Assembly: GCA_946615865.1 (NCBI GenBank)
Contig: CAMOIJ010000013.1
Span: 1-54,392 of the forward strand
Reading direction: 5' to 3'
Length of the DNA stretch: 54,392 nucleotides
Source: an uncultured Lachnospiraceae bacterium
Lineage (GTDB): Bacteria; Bacillota; Clostridia; Lachnospirales; Lachnospiraceae
A program made the position numbers and the translations under genes. Shown piece after piece: positions 45,478 through 53,182 of the stretch (its first letter is position 1; each line of letters begins with the position of its first letter). The notes beneath the pieces were generated by a model, which saw nothing but the letters and a program-made list of their open reading frames with translations, did not search any database and was not told the DNA's origin.

Positions 45478-45789
45478 ATGGCATTTGAGAGATCTGCAAA
45501 AACAAGAGAGCAGAACAGACTCAGTATGTGGCTTGCTGCCCTGGTCGTCGGCGTCCTGATCCTGGTGGTGTTAGTGACTTGTGGAAGTCTTTACCGCCGT
45601 CTCCACTCAAACAGGGAGAGGATCGAAGAACTCCAGAACGAGATCGCGAAGGAAGAACAGCGCTCGGAAGAGATCGAAGAATATAAGAAATATACAAAGT
45701 CCAGAGAGTATATCGAGGAAGTAGCCAGAGAGAAACTCGGGCTGGTATATGAGGGTGAAGTGATCTTCAAGGAAGAAGGATCGCATTGA
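45478..45789 (+). CDS. divIC: Septum formation initiator (DivIC/FtsB family)
   Basis: A 103-residue bitopic membrane protein. A short cytoplasmic basic start (MAFERSAKTREQNRL) precedes one membrane helix at about 17-36 (WLAALVVGVLILVVLVTCG), then a coiled coil (about 40-75, LHSNRERIEELQNEIAKEEQ) and the family end motif SREYIEEVAREKLGLVYEGEVIF. DivIC/FtsB works with FtsL and DivIB in the divisome. The binding site GCAGGAGGAAATTA is strong. It is followed by a terminator and then the 63-bp repeat locus, not by the usual S1-domain protein or spoIIE seen in spore-forming relatives. Confidence 0.9.
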   Translation: MAFERSAKTREQNRLSMWLAALVVGVLILVVLVTCGSLYRRLHSNRERIEELQNEIAKEEQRSEEIEEYKKYTKSREYIEEVAREKLGLVYEGEVIFKEEGSH

Positions 45790-45792
45790 AAG

Positions 45793-45819
45793 GCTGTCGC
45801 CGGTTGGCGGCGGCTTTTT
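45793..45819 (+). terminator. Terminator after divIC
   Basis: A 9-bp stem with two G-T pairs (GCTGTCGCC at 45793-45801 with GGCGGCGGC at 45806-45814) and a GGTT loop, then TTTTTG. It closes the divIC transcript 4 bp after the stop. Confidence 0.75.
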
Positions 45820-45849
45820 GAGTGCGGTGAAGTGGGAGTTGGTTTTGAA

Positions 45850-46180
45850 TTTGTGCATACCAAGGAGGCAGGCTCCATCTTCTTAAGAAATTTTGGAAAT
45901 CGGATGGGCCGGAAAAAGGCACTAAATTGAAAATCTACCATCGAAATTGGCCGATGCCGGGGTTGGATGTATACATTCTCCGGAAGAATTTCTTCTCGGA
46001 CCATCGAATTTAGCCGATATCCGAAGAGGATGGAAAATTTGTGCTGAGCAGACCATCGGATTTATCTGTATGCCCAAAGTAGATGGAGAGTTTGTGCCAA
46101 GGAAGCTTTTTGAATACCATCGGATTTGACTGACTTCCCGGAGTGGATGGTAAGTTTGTGCCAGACAAATCTCAGTTGAT
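45850..46180 (+). repeat. 63-bp repeat array, locus B, upstream of tilS
   Basis: Four clear units open with CCATCG at 45938, 46001, 46053 and 46117 (spacings 63, 52 and 64); GATGG boxes follow at 45966, 46029, 46082 and 46146. Three units end with TTTGTGC. A more degraded unit lies at about 45850-45937. The unit is the plus-strand form of the array at 17.8 kb: CCATCGGATTT, then about 20 nt, then GGATGG, then TTTGTGCC. The region runs to within 40 bp of the tilS start. The frame is open but lacks a good start site or known domain, so I do not call a gene. Confidence 0.83.
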
Positions 46181-46220
46181 CGAAAACAGTTCCATCCACC
46201 CGGAAATACAGAGGATATCT

Positions 46221-47969
46221 ATGATCAATCGAATTTACGATTATATGATTCGCAATAAAATGATCGAAGAAAGCGGATGTATAATTGCTGCGGTGTCGGG
46301 CGGAGCCGATTCTATGTGCCTTTTGGAGATATTGCGGGAGCTGCGGACAAAGGCAGGATTTCAGCTGAGAGTGCTCCATGTCCATCATGGACTGCGGGAG
46401 AGCGCGGAAGGAGATCTTGAGTATGTGGCAGGTTACTGTGAGGCTGCGGGGATTCCCTTTGAGGCTGTGAGAGTGGATGCTGCCGGAAATGCCGCTGAGA
46501 ACGGACTGAGCGTTGAAGAGGCTGCAAGGCACCTGCGCTACGAAGCCTTAAAGAGAGCAGCGGAGCGCTGGGACAGGGAGAACTCGCCGCAATCCTGCCG
46601 CGGGGAGCGTCAGGGCAGCGGGAACACGCCGCAATCCTGCCGCGGGGAGCGCTGGGACAGCGGGAACACGCCGAATTCCGACTGTGCTGAGCGTCAAGAC
46701 AAAGAGAACACACCTCGATCCGGAAAAATGTGCTGCCGGATCGCAGTCGCACATCACCTGGAGGACCAGGCGGAGACCGTGCTCTTCAATCTGGTGCGCG
46801 GCAGCAGACTGAGAGGGCTTCGCGGTATGCTTCCGGTGAACGGAAGGATCATCAGGCCGCTGCTGGAGTGCAGCAGGGGGGAGATCGAGGAATTTCTCCG
46901 TGAACGGGGAATTGCCTGGAGAGAGGACGAGACCAACGAGGATGTCCGCTTTGCGAGAAATCTTCTGCGGCGCGAAGTGATGCCCCTTTTGGAGAGGATC
47001 AACGCGGGAGCTGCTCAGCACATAGCAAAGGCTGCTGAAGAAGCCGCGGAAACGGAAGAGTTTCTGAGGATTGAGACCGGAAAGGCTATGAAGGCGTGCC
47101 GTGAAACGCAGGAAGACAACAGCGCTCGAGCGGAGCGTGACAGCCAAAACATTGTAAACCAGCAGTCGCCGATCATCATTTCTATCCCGATCCTGCTCAA
47201 AGAACCACCTTTAATCGTCAGAAGAGTCGTCTATGAAGCAATCGCTGAAGCGGCCGGCAGGAAGAAAGACCTGCGGGATGTGCATGTGCAGGATGTGCTC
47301 AAACTGGCGCAGAAGAAGGGAAACGGGCAGCTGGATGTCTTTGGAGGCGTGCAGGTGGAGAAAGTGTATGACAGGCTTATCTTCTCCGCAACCGTGGAAC
47401 CGGCCCTGCCATTCGACCGACGCTGGCCGATGGATGCCTCTGAATACAGCTGCAGAGTCTTTGACTTTGACGGCAATCTGGCGGCAGTGTCCCGAAAGCA
47501 GTATACGAAATGGCTCGATTATGATAAAATAGGAGCGTTTCCAAGTTTTCGGACAAGGCGCGAAGGGGACCGCATCACGATCGATGAGAGCGGAAGATCC
47601 AAGTCGGTCGCCAGATATATGATCGACGCGAAGATACCTGCGGAGCTGCGAGGCAGGATAGTGCTTCCCGCGGCAGGAAAAGAGATCTTGTGGGTTCCGG
47701 CAGGGCTTGACGCCAATGCGCAGCAAATGAGTGCGCCGGCAGGGCTTGACGCCAATGCGCAACAAATGAGTGCGCCGGCGTATGTGCCAAACGGGCTGAA
47801 CGGAGAGGCGGAAACGATCCGCTCTTCAGACAGCGGCAGGATCAGTGCTTCTTATATGGTGAGCGGTCGCACACGCAGAATTCTGGAGATCCGATGGAAA
47901 CCGGAAAGCCGGATAAACCCTGGCAAAACCGGAGAGAACTGCCGGAATAAAGATGATACCGGCACCTGA
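46221..47969 (+). CDS. tilS: tRNA(Ile)-lysidine synthase with two in-frame tandem-repeat insertions
   Basis: TilS attaches lysine to C34 of tRNA-Ile(CAU), an essential modification that changes codon reading from Met to Ile. The 582-residue protein is about 100 longer than usual (about 460-480). The PP-loop SGGADS is at about 26-31, and the second catalytic segment AHHLEDQAETVLFNLVRGS at about 177-195. Between them sits a 14-residue tandem repeat (units about 122-135, 136-149, 150-163), at a place where most TilS proteins have only a few residues. A 13-residue duplication, PAGLDANAQQMSA, at about 493-518 splits the C-terminal motif ILWV...GRISASYMV. The frame is intact throughout. The ATG at 46221 follows AGAGGATATCT. 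hpt follows. Confidence 0.93.
   Translation: MINRIYDYMIRNKMIEESGCIIAAVSGGADSMCLLEILRELRTKAGFQLRVLHVHHGLRESAEGDLEYVAGYCEAAGIPFEAVRVDAAGNAAENGLSVEEAARHLRYEALKRAAERWDRENSPQSCRGERQGSGNTPQSCRGERWDSGNTPNSDCAERQDKENTPRSGKMCCRIAVAHHLEDQAETVLFNLVRGSRLRGLRGMLPVNGRIIRPLLECSRGEIEEFLRERGIAWREDETNEDVRFARNLLRREVMPLLERINAGAAQHIAKAAEEAAETEEFLRIETGKAMKACRETQEDNSARAERDSQNIVNQQSPIIISIPILLKEPPLIVRRVVYEAIAEAAGRKKDLRDVHVQDVLKLAQKKGNGQLDVFGGVQVEKVYDRLIFSATVEPALPFDRRWPMDASEYSCRVFDFDGNLAAVSRKQYTKWLDYDKIGAFPSFRTRREGDRITIDESGRSKSVARYMIDAKIPAELRGRIVLPAAGKEILWVPAGLDANAQQMSAPAGLDANAQQMSAPAYVPNGLNGEAETIRSSDSGRISASYMVSGRTRRILEIRWKPESRINPGKTGENCRNKDDTGT
46563..46730 (+). repeat. 42-bp tandem repeat within tilS (first insertion)
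   Basis: The motif AATCCTGCCGCGGGGAGCG starts at 46591 and 46633, a 42-bp period, and a diverged third copy follows. Translated, the units are SPQSCRGERQGSGN, TPQSCRGERWDSGN and TPNSDCAERQDKEN. The upstream ERWDREN already resembles the unit end, so the array probably grew from the native helix. Confidence 0.9.
47697..47778 (+). repeat. 39-bp tandem duplication within tilS (second insertion)
   Basis: CCGGCAGGGCTTGACGCC begins at 47697 and again at 47736, an exact 39-bp period with one mismatch (CAGCAAATG versus CAACAAATG). It encodes PAGLDANAQQMSA twice, inside the TilS C-terminal domain. The near identity suggests recent expansion. Confidence 0.92.
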
Positions 47970-48021
47970 CAGGGGCACTGCAACACAGTATCAACACAAC
48001 ACATAGGGGATGAGGAGTATT

Positions 48022-48552
48022 ATGCGCGAGACTATCAGAGAACTTATCAGTGAAGAAGAGGTAAACGCAAGGATCAGAGAACTTGGAGCGCAGATTTCCA
48101 AGGATTATGAAGGAAAGACTGTTCATTTGGTATGCATTTTGAAAGGTGCCTGCATCTTCATGTGCGAACTTGCCAAGAGGATCACGGTGCCCGTATCTAT
48201 GGACTTCATGACTGTGTCAAGTTATGGAAGCGGCACAAAGTCCAGCGGCATTGTCAGGATCAGAAAGGATCTGGATGATCCGATCGACGGACTCGATGTC
48301 CTTATTGTGGAGGATATCGTGGACTCCGGACGCACTCTTTTCTACCTTGAAGAGGTTTTCAGACAGAGAGGCTGCGCGAGCGTGCGTACCATCACACTGC
48401 TTGACAAGCCGGAGCGCCGCGTGGTTGATCTGGATGTGGATTACACAGGCTTTGTGATTCCGGACCAGTTCGTGGTCGGATATGGAATGGATTACGACCA
48501 GAGATACAGAGATCTTCCTTTTATCGGGGTGGTTGAGTTCTCCGAGGAGTAA
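48022..48552 (+). CDS. hpt: Hypoxanthine phosphoribosyltransferase
   Basis: Hypoxanthine-guanine phosphoribosyltransferase for purine salvage, converting hypoxanthine or guanine plus PRPP to IMP or GMP. The 176-residue protein has the PRPP-binding motif IVEDIVDSGRTL at about 98-109, the flexible loop with SYGSGTKSSG, and the C-terminal base-recognition segment (DYTGFVIPDQFVVGYGMDY). The ATG at 48022 is chosen because GAGGAG lies 7-9 bp upstream; an ATG at 48010 would add four residues. The tilS-hpt-ftsH order is conserved across Firmicutes. Confidence 0.95.
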   Translation: MRETIRELISEEEVNARIRELGAQISKDYEGKTVHLVCILKGACIFMCELAKRITVPVSMDFMTVSSYGSGTKSSGIVRIRKDLDDPIDGLDVLIVEDIVDSGRTLFYLEEVFRQRGCASVRTITLLDKPERRVVDLDVDYTGFVIPDQFVVGYGMDYDQRYRDLPFIGVVEFSEE

Positions 48553-48590
48553 TATTTTGACTTTGACGCAATGATAACTGAGGTAGTGTT

Positions 48591-50477
48591 TTGGATAATA
48601 AACAGAGACCGAGACCGTATAACAGTCTTTTGATCCCGATACTGATCCTGATGATGTTCATCTTCGTCTTTTCGCCGATGGTGAGAGGATCGTTTTCGGC
48701 GGGACAGGAGAGTTATACGCTTGAGAAATTTCAGGAAGACCTGAAAAGCGGTAATGTTGAGAGTGTGACGATCACGCCCAACCGCGACAATGACACGGGC
48801 TACGCAGTGGTGACGCATAAGGACAACACCCGCAATACCCTTTACGCGACGCAGATCGCGGTGATCGAACAGACTGCGCGGGAGGCCGGGATCGTACCTG
48901 TGGTCAGGGACATCCCTTCCGACAATTTGTTTATGGTCAGCGTGCTGCCTACGATCCTGATCGTTGTGGTCTGTCTGTTCTTCTTCTACATGATGAACGC
49001 GCAGAACATGGGCGGCGGATCCAACGCCAAGATGATGAATTTTGGCAAGAGCAAGGCGAGACTGGCAAAAAACAGCGGAGTGACGCTCGACGACGTGGCG
49101 GGCCTTCAGGAGGAGAAGGAGGACCTTGAGGAGATCATCGATTTTCTTAAGGATCCCGGCAAATATACGAAAGTGGGCGCCCGCATTCCGAAAGGAGTGC
49201 TGCTCGAAGGCGCGCCCGGCACGGGCAAAACATTGCTGGCCAAGGCCGTCGCCGGCGAGGCAGGCGTGCCCTTTTTCAGCATTTCCGGTTCGGATTTCGT
49301 CGAGATGTTCGTCGGCGTAGGCGCGTCGCGTGTCAGAGATATGTTTGACGACGCCAAGAAGAATTCGCCCTGCATCGTATTCATTGACGAGATCGACGCG
49401 GTGGCAAGGCGCAGAGGCACCGGCCTTGGCGGCTCCCACGACGAGCGCGAGCAGACTCTGAACCAATTGCTGGTGGAAATGGACGGATTCGGCGTCAACG
49501 AGGGAATCATCGTCATGGCTGCCACCAACAGAGTGGACGTCCTGGACCCTGCGATCCTTCGTCCGGGCCGTTTTGACAGGAAGATTTCTGTGGGAAGGCC
49601 TGATGTGAAGGGCCGCGAGGATATCCTCAAGGTCCATTCCAGGAATAAGCCCCTGGGCGAGGACGTAGATCTTAAAGAGATCGCCCGAACAACGGCGGGA
49701 TTCTCCGGAGCTGATCTGGAGAACCTCATGAACGAGGCGGCTATTGGCGCCGCGAGAGTAAACCGCGCTTACATCATGCAGTCCGATATTAAGGACGCCT
49801 TCATCCGGGTCGGCATCGGCAAGGAGAAGAAGAGCCATGTCATCACGCCCGAAGAGAAGAGGATCACCGCGTTCCATGAGACCGGTCATGCGATCCTTTT
49901 CCACGAGCTTCCCAAGGTGGGCCGCGTCTACACAGTTTCCATCATTCCTACAGGAATGGGAGCCGGAGGCTACACGATGCAGCTTCCCGAGCAGGACATG
50001 ATGTACATGACCAAGGGCAGAATGCTTGAGGAGATCATGGTGAGTCTGGGAGGCAGGATCGCGGAGGAACTGGTGCTCGACGATATCACGACGGGCGCTT
50101 CCGCGGATATCCGCCAGGCGACCAACATCGCAAGGCATATGGTCATGCGCTACGGCATGTCGGATAAGATCGGCACCATCAATTACGAGCAGGAGACCGA
50201 CGACGTCTTCCTGGGCTATGATCTGGGCCATGAGAACAAGCACAGCGAGTATGTCCGAGGCGAGATCGACAAAGAAGTGCGCCGCATCATCAGCGACTGC
50301 TACGCGAAAGCCAAAGAGATCATCAAAGCCAATGAGGACATCCTCTACAAGGCGGCTGACCTCCTGATCGAGAAAGAGAAGATCACCGGCGAGGAGTTTG
50401 ACGCTCTGTTCGTGCGGACAGATGAAACGGCAGATCAGGAGTTTGAGCCTGAAGACCTGGAAACCAGGCAGATTTAA
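48591..50477 (+). CDS. ftsH: ATP-dependent zinc metalloprotease FtsH
   Basis: Membrane-anchored AAA+ protease that degrades misfolded membrane and short-lived regulatory proteins. The 628-residue protein has a first membrane helix (about 11-29), a short extracytoplasmic domain, a second helix (about 118-141), an AAA domain with Walker A GAPGTGKT at about 207-214, Walker [13 protein letters not shown], the SRH segment, and the protease domain with zinc motif HETGH at about 429-433. It starts at TTG 48591 with AACTGAGGTAGTG upstream. It is the last gene of the tilS-hpt-ftsH run. Confidence 0.97.
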   Translation: MDNKQRPRPYNSLLIPILILMMFIFVFSPMVRGSFSAGQESYTLEKFQEDLKSGNVESVTITPNRDNDTGYAVVTHKDNTRNTLYATQIAVIEQTAREAGIVPVVRDIPSDNLFMVSVLPTILIVVVCLFFFYMMNAQNMGGGSNAKMMNFGKSKARLAKNSGVTLDDVAGLQEEKEDLEEIIDFLKDPGKYTKVGARIPKGVLLEGAPGTGKTLLAKAVAGEAGVPFFSISGSDFVEMFVGVGASRVRDMFDDAKKNSPCIVFIDEIDAVARRRGTGLGGSHDEREQTLNQLLVEMDGFGVNEGIIVMAATNRVDVLDPAILRPGRFDRKISVGRPDVKGREDILKVHSRNKPLGEDVDLKEIARTTAGFSGADLENLMNEAAIGAARVNRAYIMQSDIKDAFIRVGIGKEKKSHVITPEEKRITAFHETGHAILFHELPKVGRVYTVSIIPTGMGAGGYTMQLPEQDMMYMTKGRMLEEIMVSLGGRIAEELVLDDITTGASADIRQATNIARHMVMRYGMSDKIGTINYEQETDDVFLGYDLGHENKHSEYVRGEIDKEVRRIISDCYAKAKEIIKANEDILYKAADLLIEKEKITGEEFDALFVRTDETADQEFEPEDLETRQI

Positions 50478-50832
50478 TTAAAAACCGAACGGGTATAACG
50501 TTTATCAGGAGAGGGGACAGCCGGCGAAGGCCGGCTGTGCAGCCTGTTTTCCTGGAAAATACCGGGGATAACGGCATTCGAAAACAAGGGAAGCCTGAAC
50601 TTACCGGGGCAATAAAGGATATTGGCGATAATGCACAAATCACTTTTTCTGCTTTTGTGAACTTTGTGAATTCTGCGAATTTATCTTTTTAGAGCGATTT
50701 GTTACTATACACTTGTAACCCCCCAATACATTATAAGTTTTTGCTATACCCCATTTAGAAGAATACCTTCTCTAAAAAAGACAGTCCCCCAAGCGCTGTC
50801 TTTTTTACGTTGTCCGAAAAAGGGGTGTTTTT
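50478..50832 (+). other. ftsH-GH13 intergenic region with two hairpins
   Basis: 355 bp without a gene. A 9-bp hairpin ACAGCCGGC/GCCGGCTGT (50517-50525 with 50530-50538) follows ftsH and may serve as its terminator despite a poor T run. GTTAC...GTAAC (50701-50719) is an inverted repeat that could be an operator in the AT-rich promoter zone. A second stem-loop at 50774-50806 stands 26 bp before the GH13 start. No RNA family was recognised. Confidence 0.55.
50774..50806 (+). terminator. Leader terminator-like hairpin before the GH13 gene
   Basis: An 11-bp stem AAAAAAGACAG (50774-50784) with CTGTCTTTTTT (50796-50806), loop of 11 nt containing CCCCC, and the stem's own U tract. It is a textbook terminator shape, placed 26 bp upstream of the next start codon, so it could be an attenuator of the GH13 transcript or the late terminator of ftsH. 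Confidence 0.7.
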
Positions 50833-52959
50833 ATGCAGCATGAGGCACTGAATACTAAGGCGTTGTTTTCAGACCAGACGCCGGAGTTTTTAAACGTCCA
50901 GACAATAAAGCCTCTGAGAAGAAACGGCAGAAAAAAATACGCGATCCGCATCCGCCTCCGCACAGCAGCGGGAGACGCGGATAACTGTGTGCTGCTGACG
51001 GACCTGGGCGAGATCCCCATGCGCGTAGAGAAGGAAAACGCACATTTCATCTATTTCTCGGCTGAAGTGATCAGCGACGGCAGGCCTGTGCGGTACGCCT
51101 TCCGGATCCGTCTTGCCCTGACCGGTGAAGAGTTTCTTTACAAGCGCACCGGTATCGAATGGGGAGATGAGACCGGAGATGAGACGGCTGATGAATCCGG
51201 TGAAACCCCTGAGAAGAAGACCGGCACGGAAGGCTGGTGGTATTATGCCCCGGAATTCAAGATCCCCGACTGGGCCAGCGGCGCAGTGATGTACCAGATC
51301 TTCACAGACCGTTTCTGCAACGGAGACCCGGACAACGACGTGCTGACCGGCGAGTACGCCTACAACGGCGGCCAGGTCCTGCAGATCGAGGACTGGTACT
51401 GTCCGCCCGCGGCCGACGACACCCGGGAGCACTACGGCGGCGACCTCCAGGGCATCATGGACAAGCTCGATTACCTCGAGGACCTCGGCGTGGAGGTCAT
51501 CTACCTCAATCCGATCTTCGTCTCACCATCCAATCACAAATATGACACCCAGGATTACGACCACATAGACCCCCACTTTGGCAAAATAGTGCACGACCGC
51601 GGCAAGGTCCTGCCCAGAGGTTCTCTGGACAACCGCGAGGCGGAGAAATATAAGGTGAGGGTGACAGACCCCGCAAATCTCGAAGCCAGCGACCGGCTCT
51701 TCGCGAACCTGGTCCGGGAGGCGCACATGCGCGGGATCCGGGTGATCCTGGACGGCGTATTCAACCACTGCGGTTCCTTCCACCGCTGGCTGGACCGGGA
51801 GAAGATCTACCTCAACACCGGCAATTACGCGCCGGGCGCTTATGGCAGGAAGGATTCGGGATACCGGCAATATTTTGACTTCCAGAAAGATGACTGGCCG
51901 GATAATGACTCTTACGAGAGCTGGTGGGGATTCTCGTCACTTCCCAAACTCAACTACGAGGAGTCTATGCAGCTTCGCGACGAGATCCTGCGGGTGGCGG
52001 CCAAGTGGGTATCGCCCCCCTACAACGCGGACGGCTGGAGACTGGACGTTGCGGCGGACCTTGGTCATTCCGAGGTCTTCAACCACTATTTCTGGCAGCG
52101 ATTCCGCAAAGTGGTCAAAAAAGCGAACCCCGACGCCCTCATCCTGGCCGAAAATTATATGAACTCGGCGAGGTGGCTGGGCGGCGGAGAGTGGGACACC
52201 ATCATGAACTATGAGGGCTTCATGGATCCCGTGACATGGTTCCTGACAGGCATGGAGAAGCACAACGACGCCTTTCATCCAAGCTACATAGGCGACCCGG
52301 AGAGATTCTGGGCAGCCATGAAGTGGAAGGGCCAGGAGGATATGCCTCAGGCGCCGCTCATGTGCAGCATGAACCAGTTATCCAATCACGATCACTCGCG
52401 TTTCCTGACAAGGACCGGCCTGAAGGTGGGCAGAGTCTCGCTCCTGGGAACCCAGGCGGCGTCAGAAGACGTGCGGGAGAGCGTCTACCGCGAGGCGGCG
52501 GTCATCCAGCTGACCTGGCCCGGCGCGCCGACCCTATACTACGGAGATGAGGCGGGCCTGTGCGGCTTCACGGATCCGGACAACCGGCGCACCTACCCCT
52601 GGGGCAGGGAGGACCGGGAGATGATCCGCTTCCACAAAGAGCTGATCAGAATGCACAAGGAATACAGCTGCCTGCGGAAAGGCTCGCTGATCCGCCTCGC
52701 GGATGAGCCTCACGTGCTTTCTTACGGCAGATTTGACAGAGAGTCCTCTGTAGTGGTGGCCGTCAACAACGGAAACGATCCTGTAAAGATCAGGATCCCC
52801 GTCATATACGCCGGCGTGCCGGCTGACTGTAATATGAAACTAAGATTTCTGACGAACATCAGCGGCTTTCTGGCTTACCCCAGAACAGTCTACCGCGTGG
52901 AAGACGGAATACTGGAGATCGAACTGACGCCGGAGTCGGCCGCGGTTCTTGTGAAATAA
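50833..52959 (+). CDS. GH13 family glycosidase, neopullulanase-like, intracellular
   Basis: A 708-residue alpha-amylase-family enzyme without a signal peptide. Residues about 1-130 form a beta-rich N-terminal domain like those of neopullulanases/cyclomaltodextrinases. A charged Gly/Asp/Glu/Thr-rich linker (about 116-136) leads to the TIM barrel. Catalytic residues are intact: nucleophile Asp405 (GWRLDVAADL), acid/base Glu440 (ILAENYMN) and transition-state Asp520 (SNHDHSRF). It probably hydrolyses cyclic or branched maltodextrins in the cytoplasm, but the exact substrate cannot be read off. AAAAAGGGGTGTTTTT precedes the ATG. A hairpin lies 26 bp upstream of the start, and a strong terminator follows. 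Confidence 0.88.
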   Translation: MQHEALNTKALFSDQTPEFLNVQTIKPLRRNGRKKYAIRIRLRTAAGDADNCVLLTDLGEIPMRVEKENAHFIYFSAEVISDGRPVRYAFRIRLALTGEEFLYKRTGIEWGDETGDETADESGETPEKKTGTEGWWYYAPEFKIPDWASGAVMYQIFTDRFCNGDPDNDVLTGEYAYNGGQVLQIEDWYCPPAADDTREHYGGDLQGIMDKLDYLEDLGVEVIYLNPIFVSPSNHKYDTQDYDHIDPHFGKIVHDRGKVLPRGSLDNREAEKYKVRVTDPANLEASDRLFANLVREAHMRGIRVILDGVFNHCGSFHRWLDREKIYLNTGNYAPGAYGRKDSGYRQYFDFQKDDWPDNDSYESWWGFSSLPKLNYEESMQLRDEILRVAAKWVSPPYNADGWRLDVAADLGHSEVFNHYFWQRFRKVVKKANPDALILAENYMNSARWLGGGEWDTIMNYEGFMDPVTWFLTGMEKHNDAFHPSYIGDPERFWAAMKWKGQEDMPQAPLMCSMNQLSNHDHSRFLTRTGLKVGRVSLLGTQAASEDVRESVYREAAVIQLTWPGAPTLYYGDEAGLCGFTDPDNRRTYPWGREDREMIRFHKELIRMHKEYSCLRKGSLIRLADEPHVLSYGRFDRESSVVVAVNNGNDPVKIRIPVIYAGVPADCNMKLRFLTNISGFLAYPRTVYRVEDGILEIELTPESAAVLVK

Positions 52960-52965
52960 GGGAAG

Positions 52966-53013
52966 AGAGCGCTGTACTTGCAGGTTATTATTGCAGGTGC
53001 AGCGCTCTTTTTG
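52966..53013 (+). terminator. Terminator after the GH13 gene
   Basis: AGAGCGCTG (52966-52974) pairs with CAGCGCTCT (53000-53008); inner CTTGCA/TGCAGG pairs extend the stem, and TTTTT follows. It is a strong intrinsic terminator. Confidence 0.85.
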
Positions 53014-53109
53014 CGCCTTTGGAGCGGTTCAAAAGCCCTTGAAAAGCCTTGAAAATCCATCCGTGGCAAAATGCACAAAAACACTACTACAGATTCGTCG
53101 TTATCAAAA

Positions 53110-53139
53110 TTGCGTAACAATGCCCAAATTAGTTATAAT
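53110..53139 (+). promoter_or_regulatory. Promoter of the second GH13 gene
   Basis: TTGCGT at 53110-53115 and a perfect TATAAT at 53134-53139, spaced 18 bp, lie 43 bp upstream of the start codon. It is well placed and overlaps the operator below. Confidence 0.75.
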
Positions 53140-53152
53140 GAAATCGATTACA
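53139..53152 (+). promoter_or_regulatory. Catabolite-type operator (cre-like) at the second GH13 gene
   Basis: TGAAATCGATTACA fits the Bacillus cre consensus TGWAANCGNTNWCA at every specified position and has the central CG of LacI/CcpA-family sites. It overlaps the last base of the -10 box and the expected transcription start, the usual place for repression. A maltose-type LacI-family regulator is an equally good candidate binder. Confidence 0.7.
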
Positions 53153-53182
53153 ATTTGTTGAATAACTATATAGGAGGGTTAT

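Noticed and set aside
45947..46220. Small reading frame in the 63-bp repeats running into tilS
   Set aside because: It is in frame with tilS, but the best binding site and the family start are at 46221; upstream residues match the repeat unit, not TilS.
50701..50719. GTTAC/GTAAC inverted repeat as a defined regulator site
   Set aside because: Only 5-bp arms with a 9-bp centre and no recognised family; mentioned only as part of the intergenic description.
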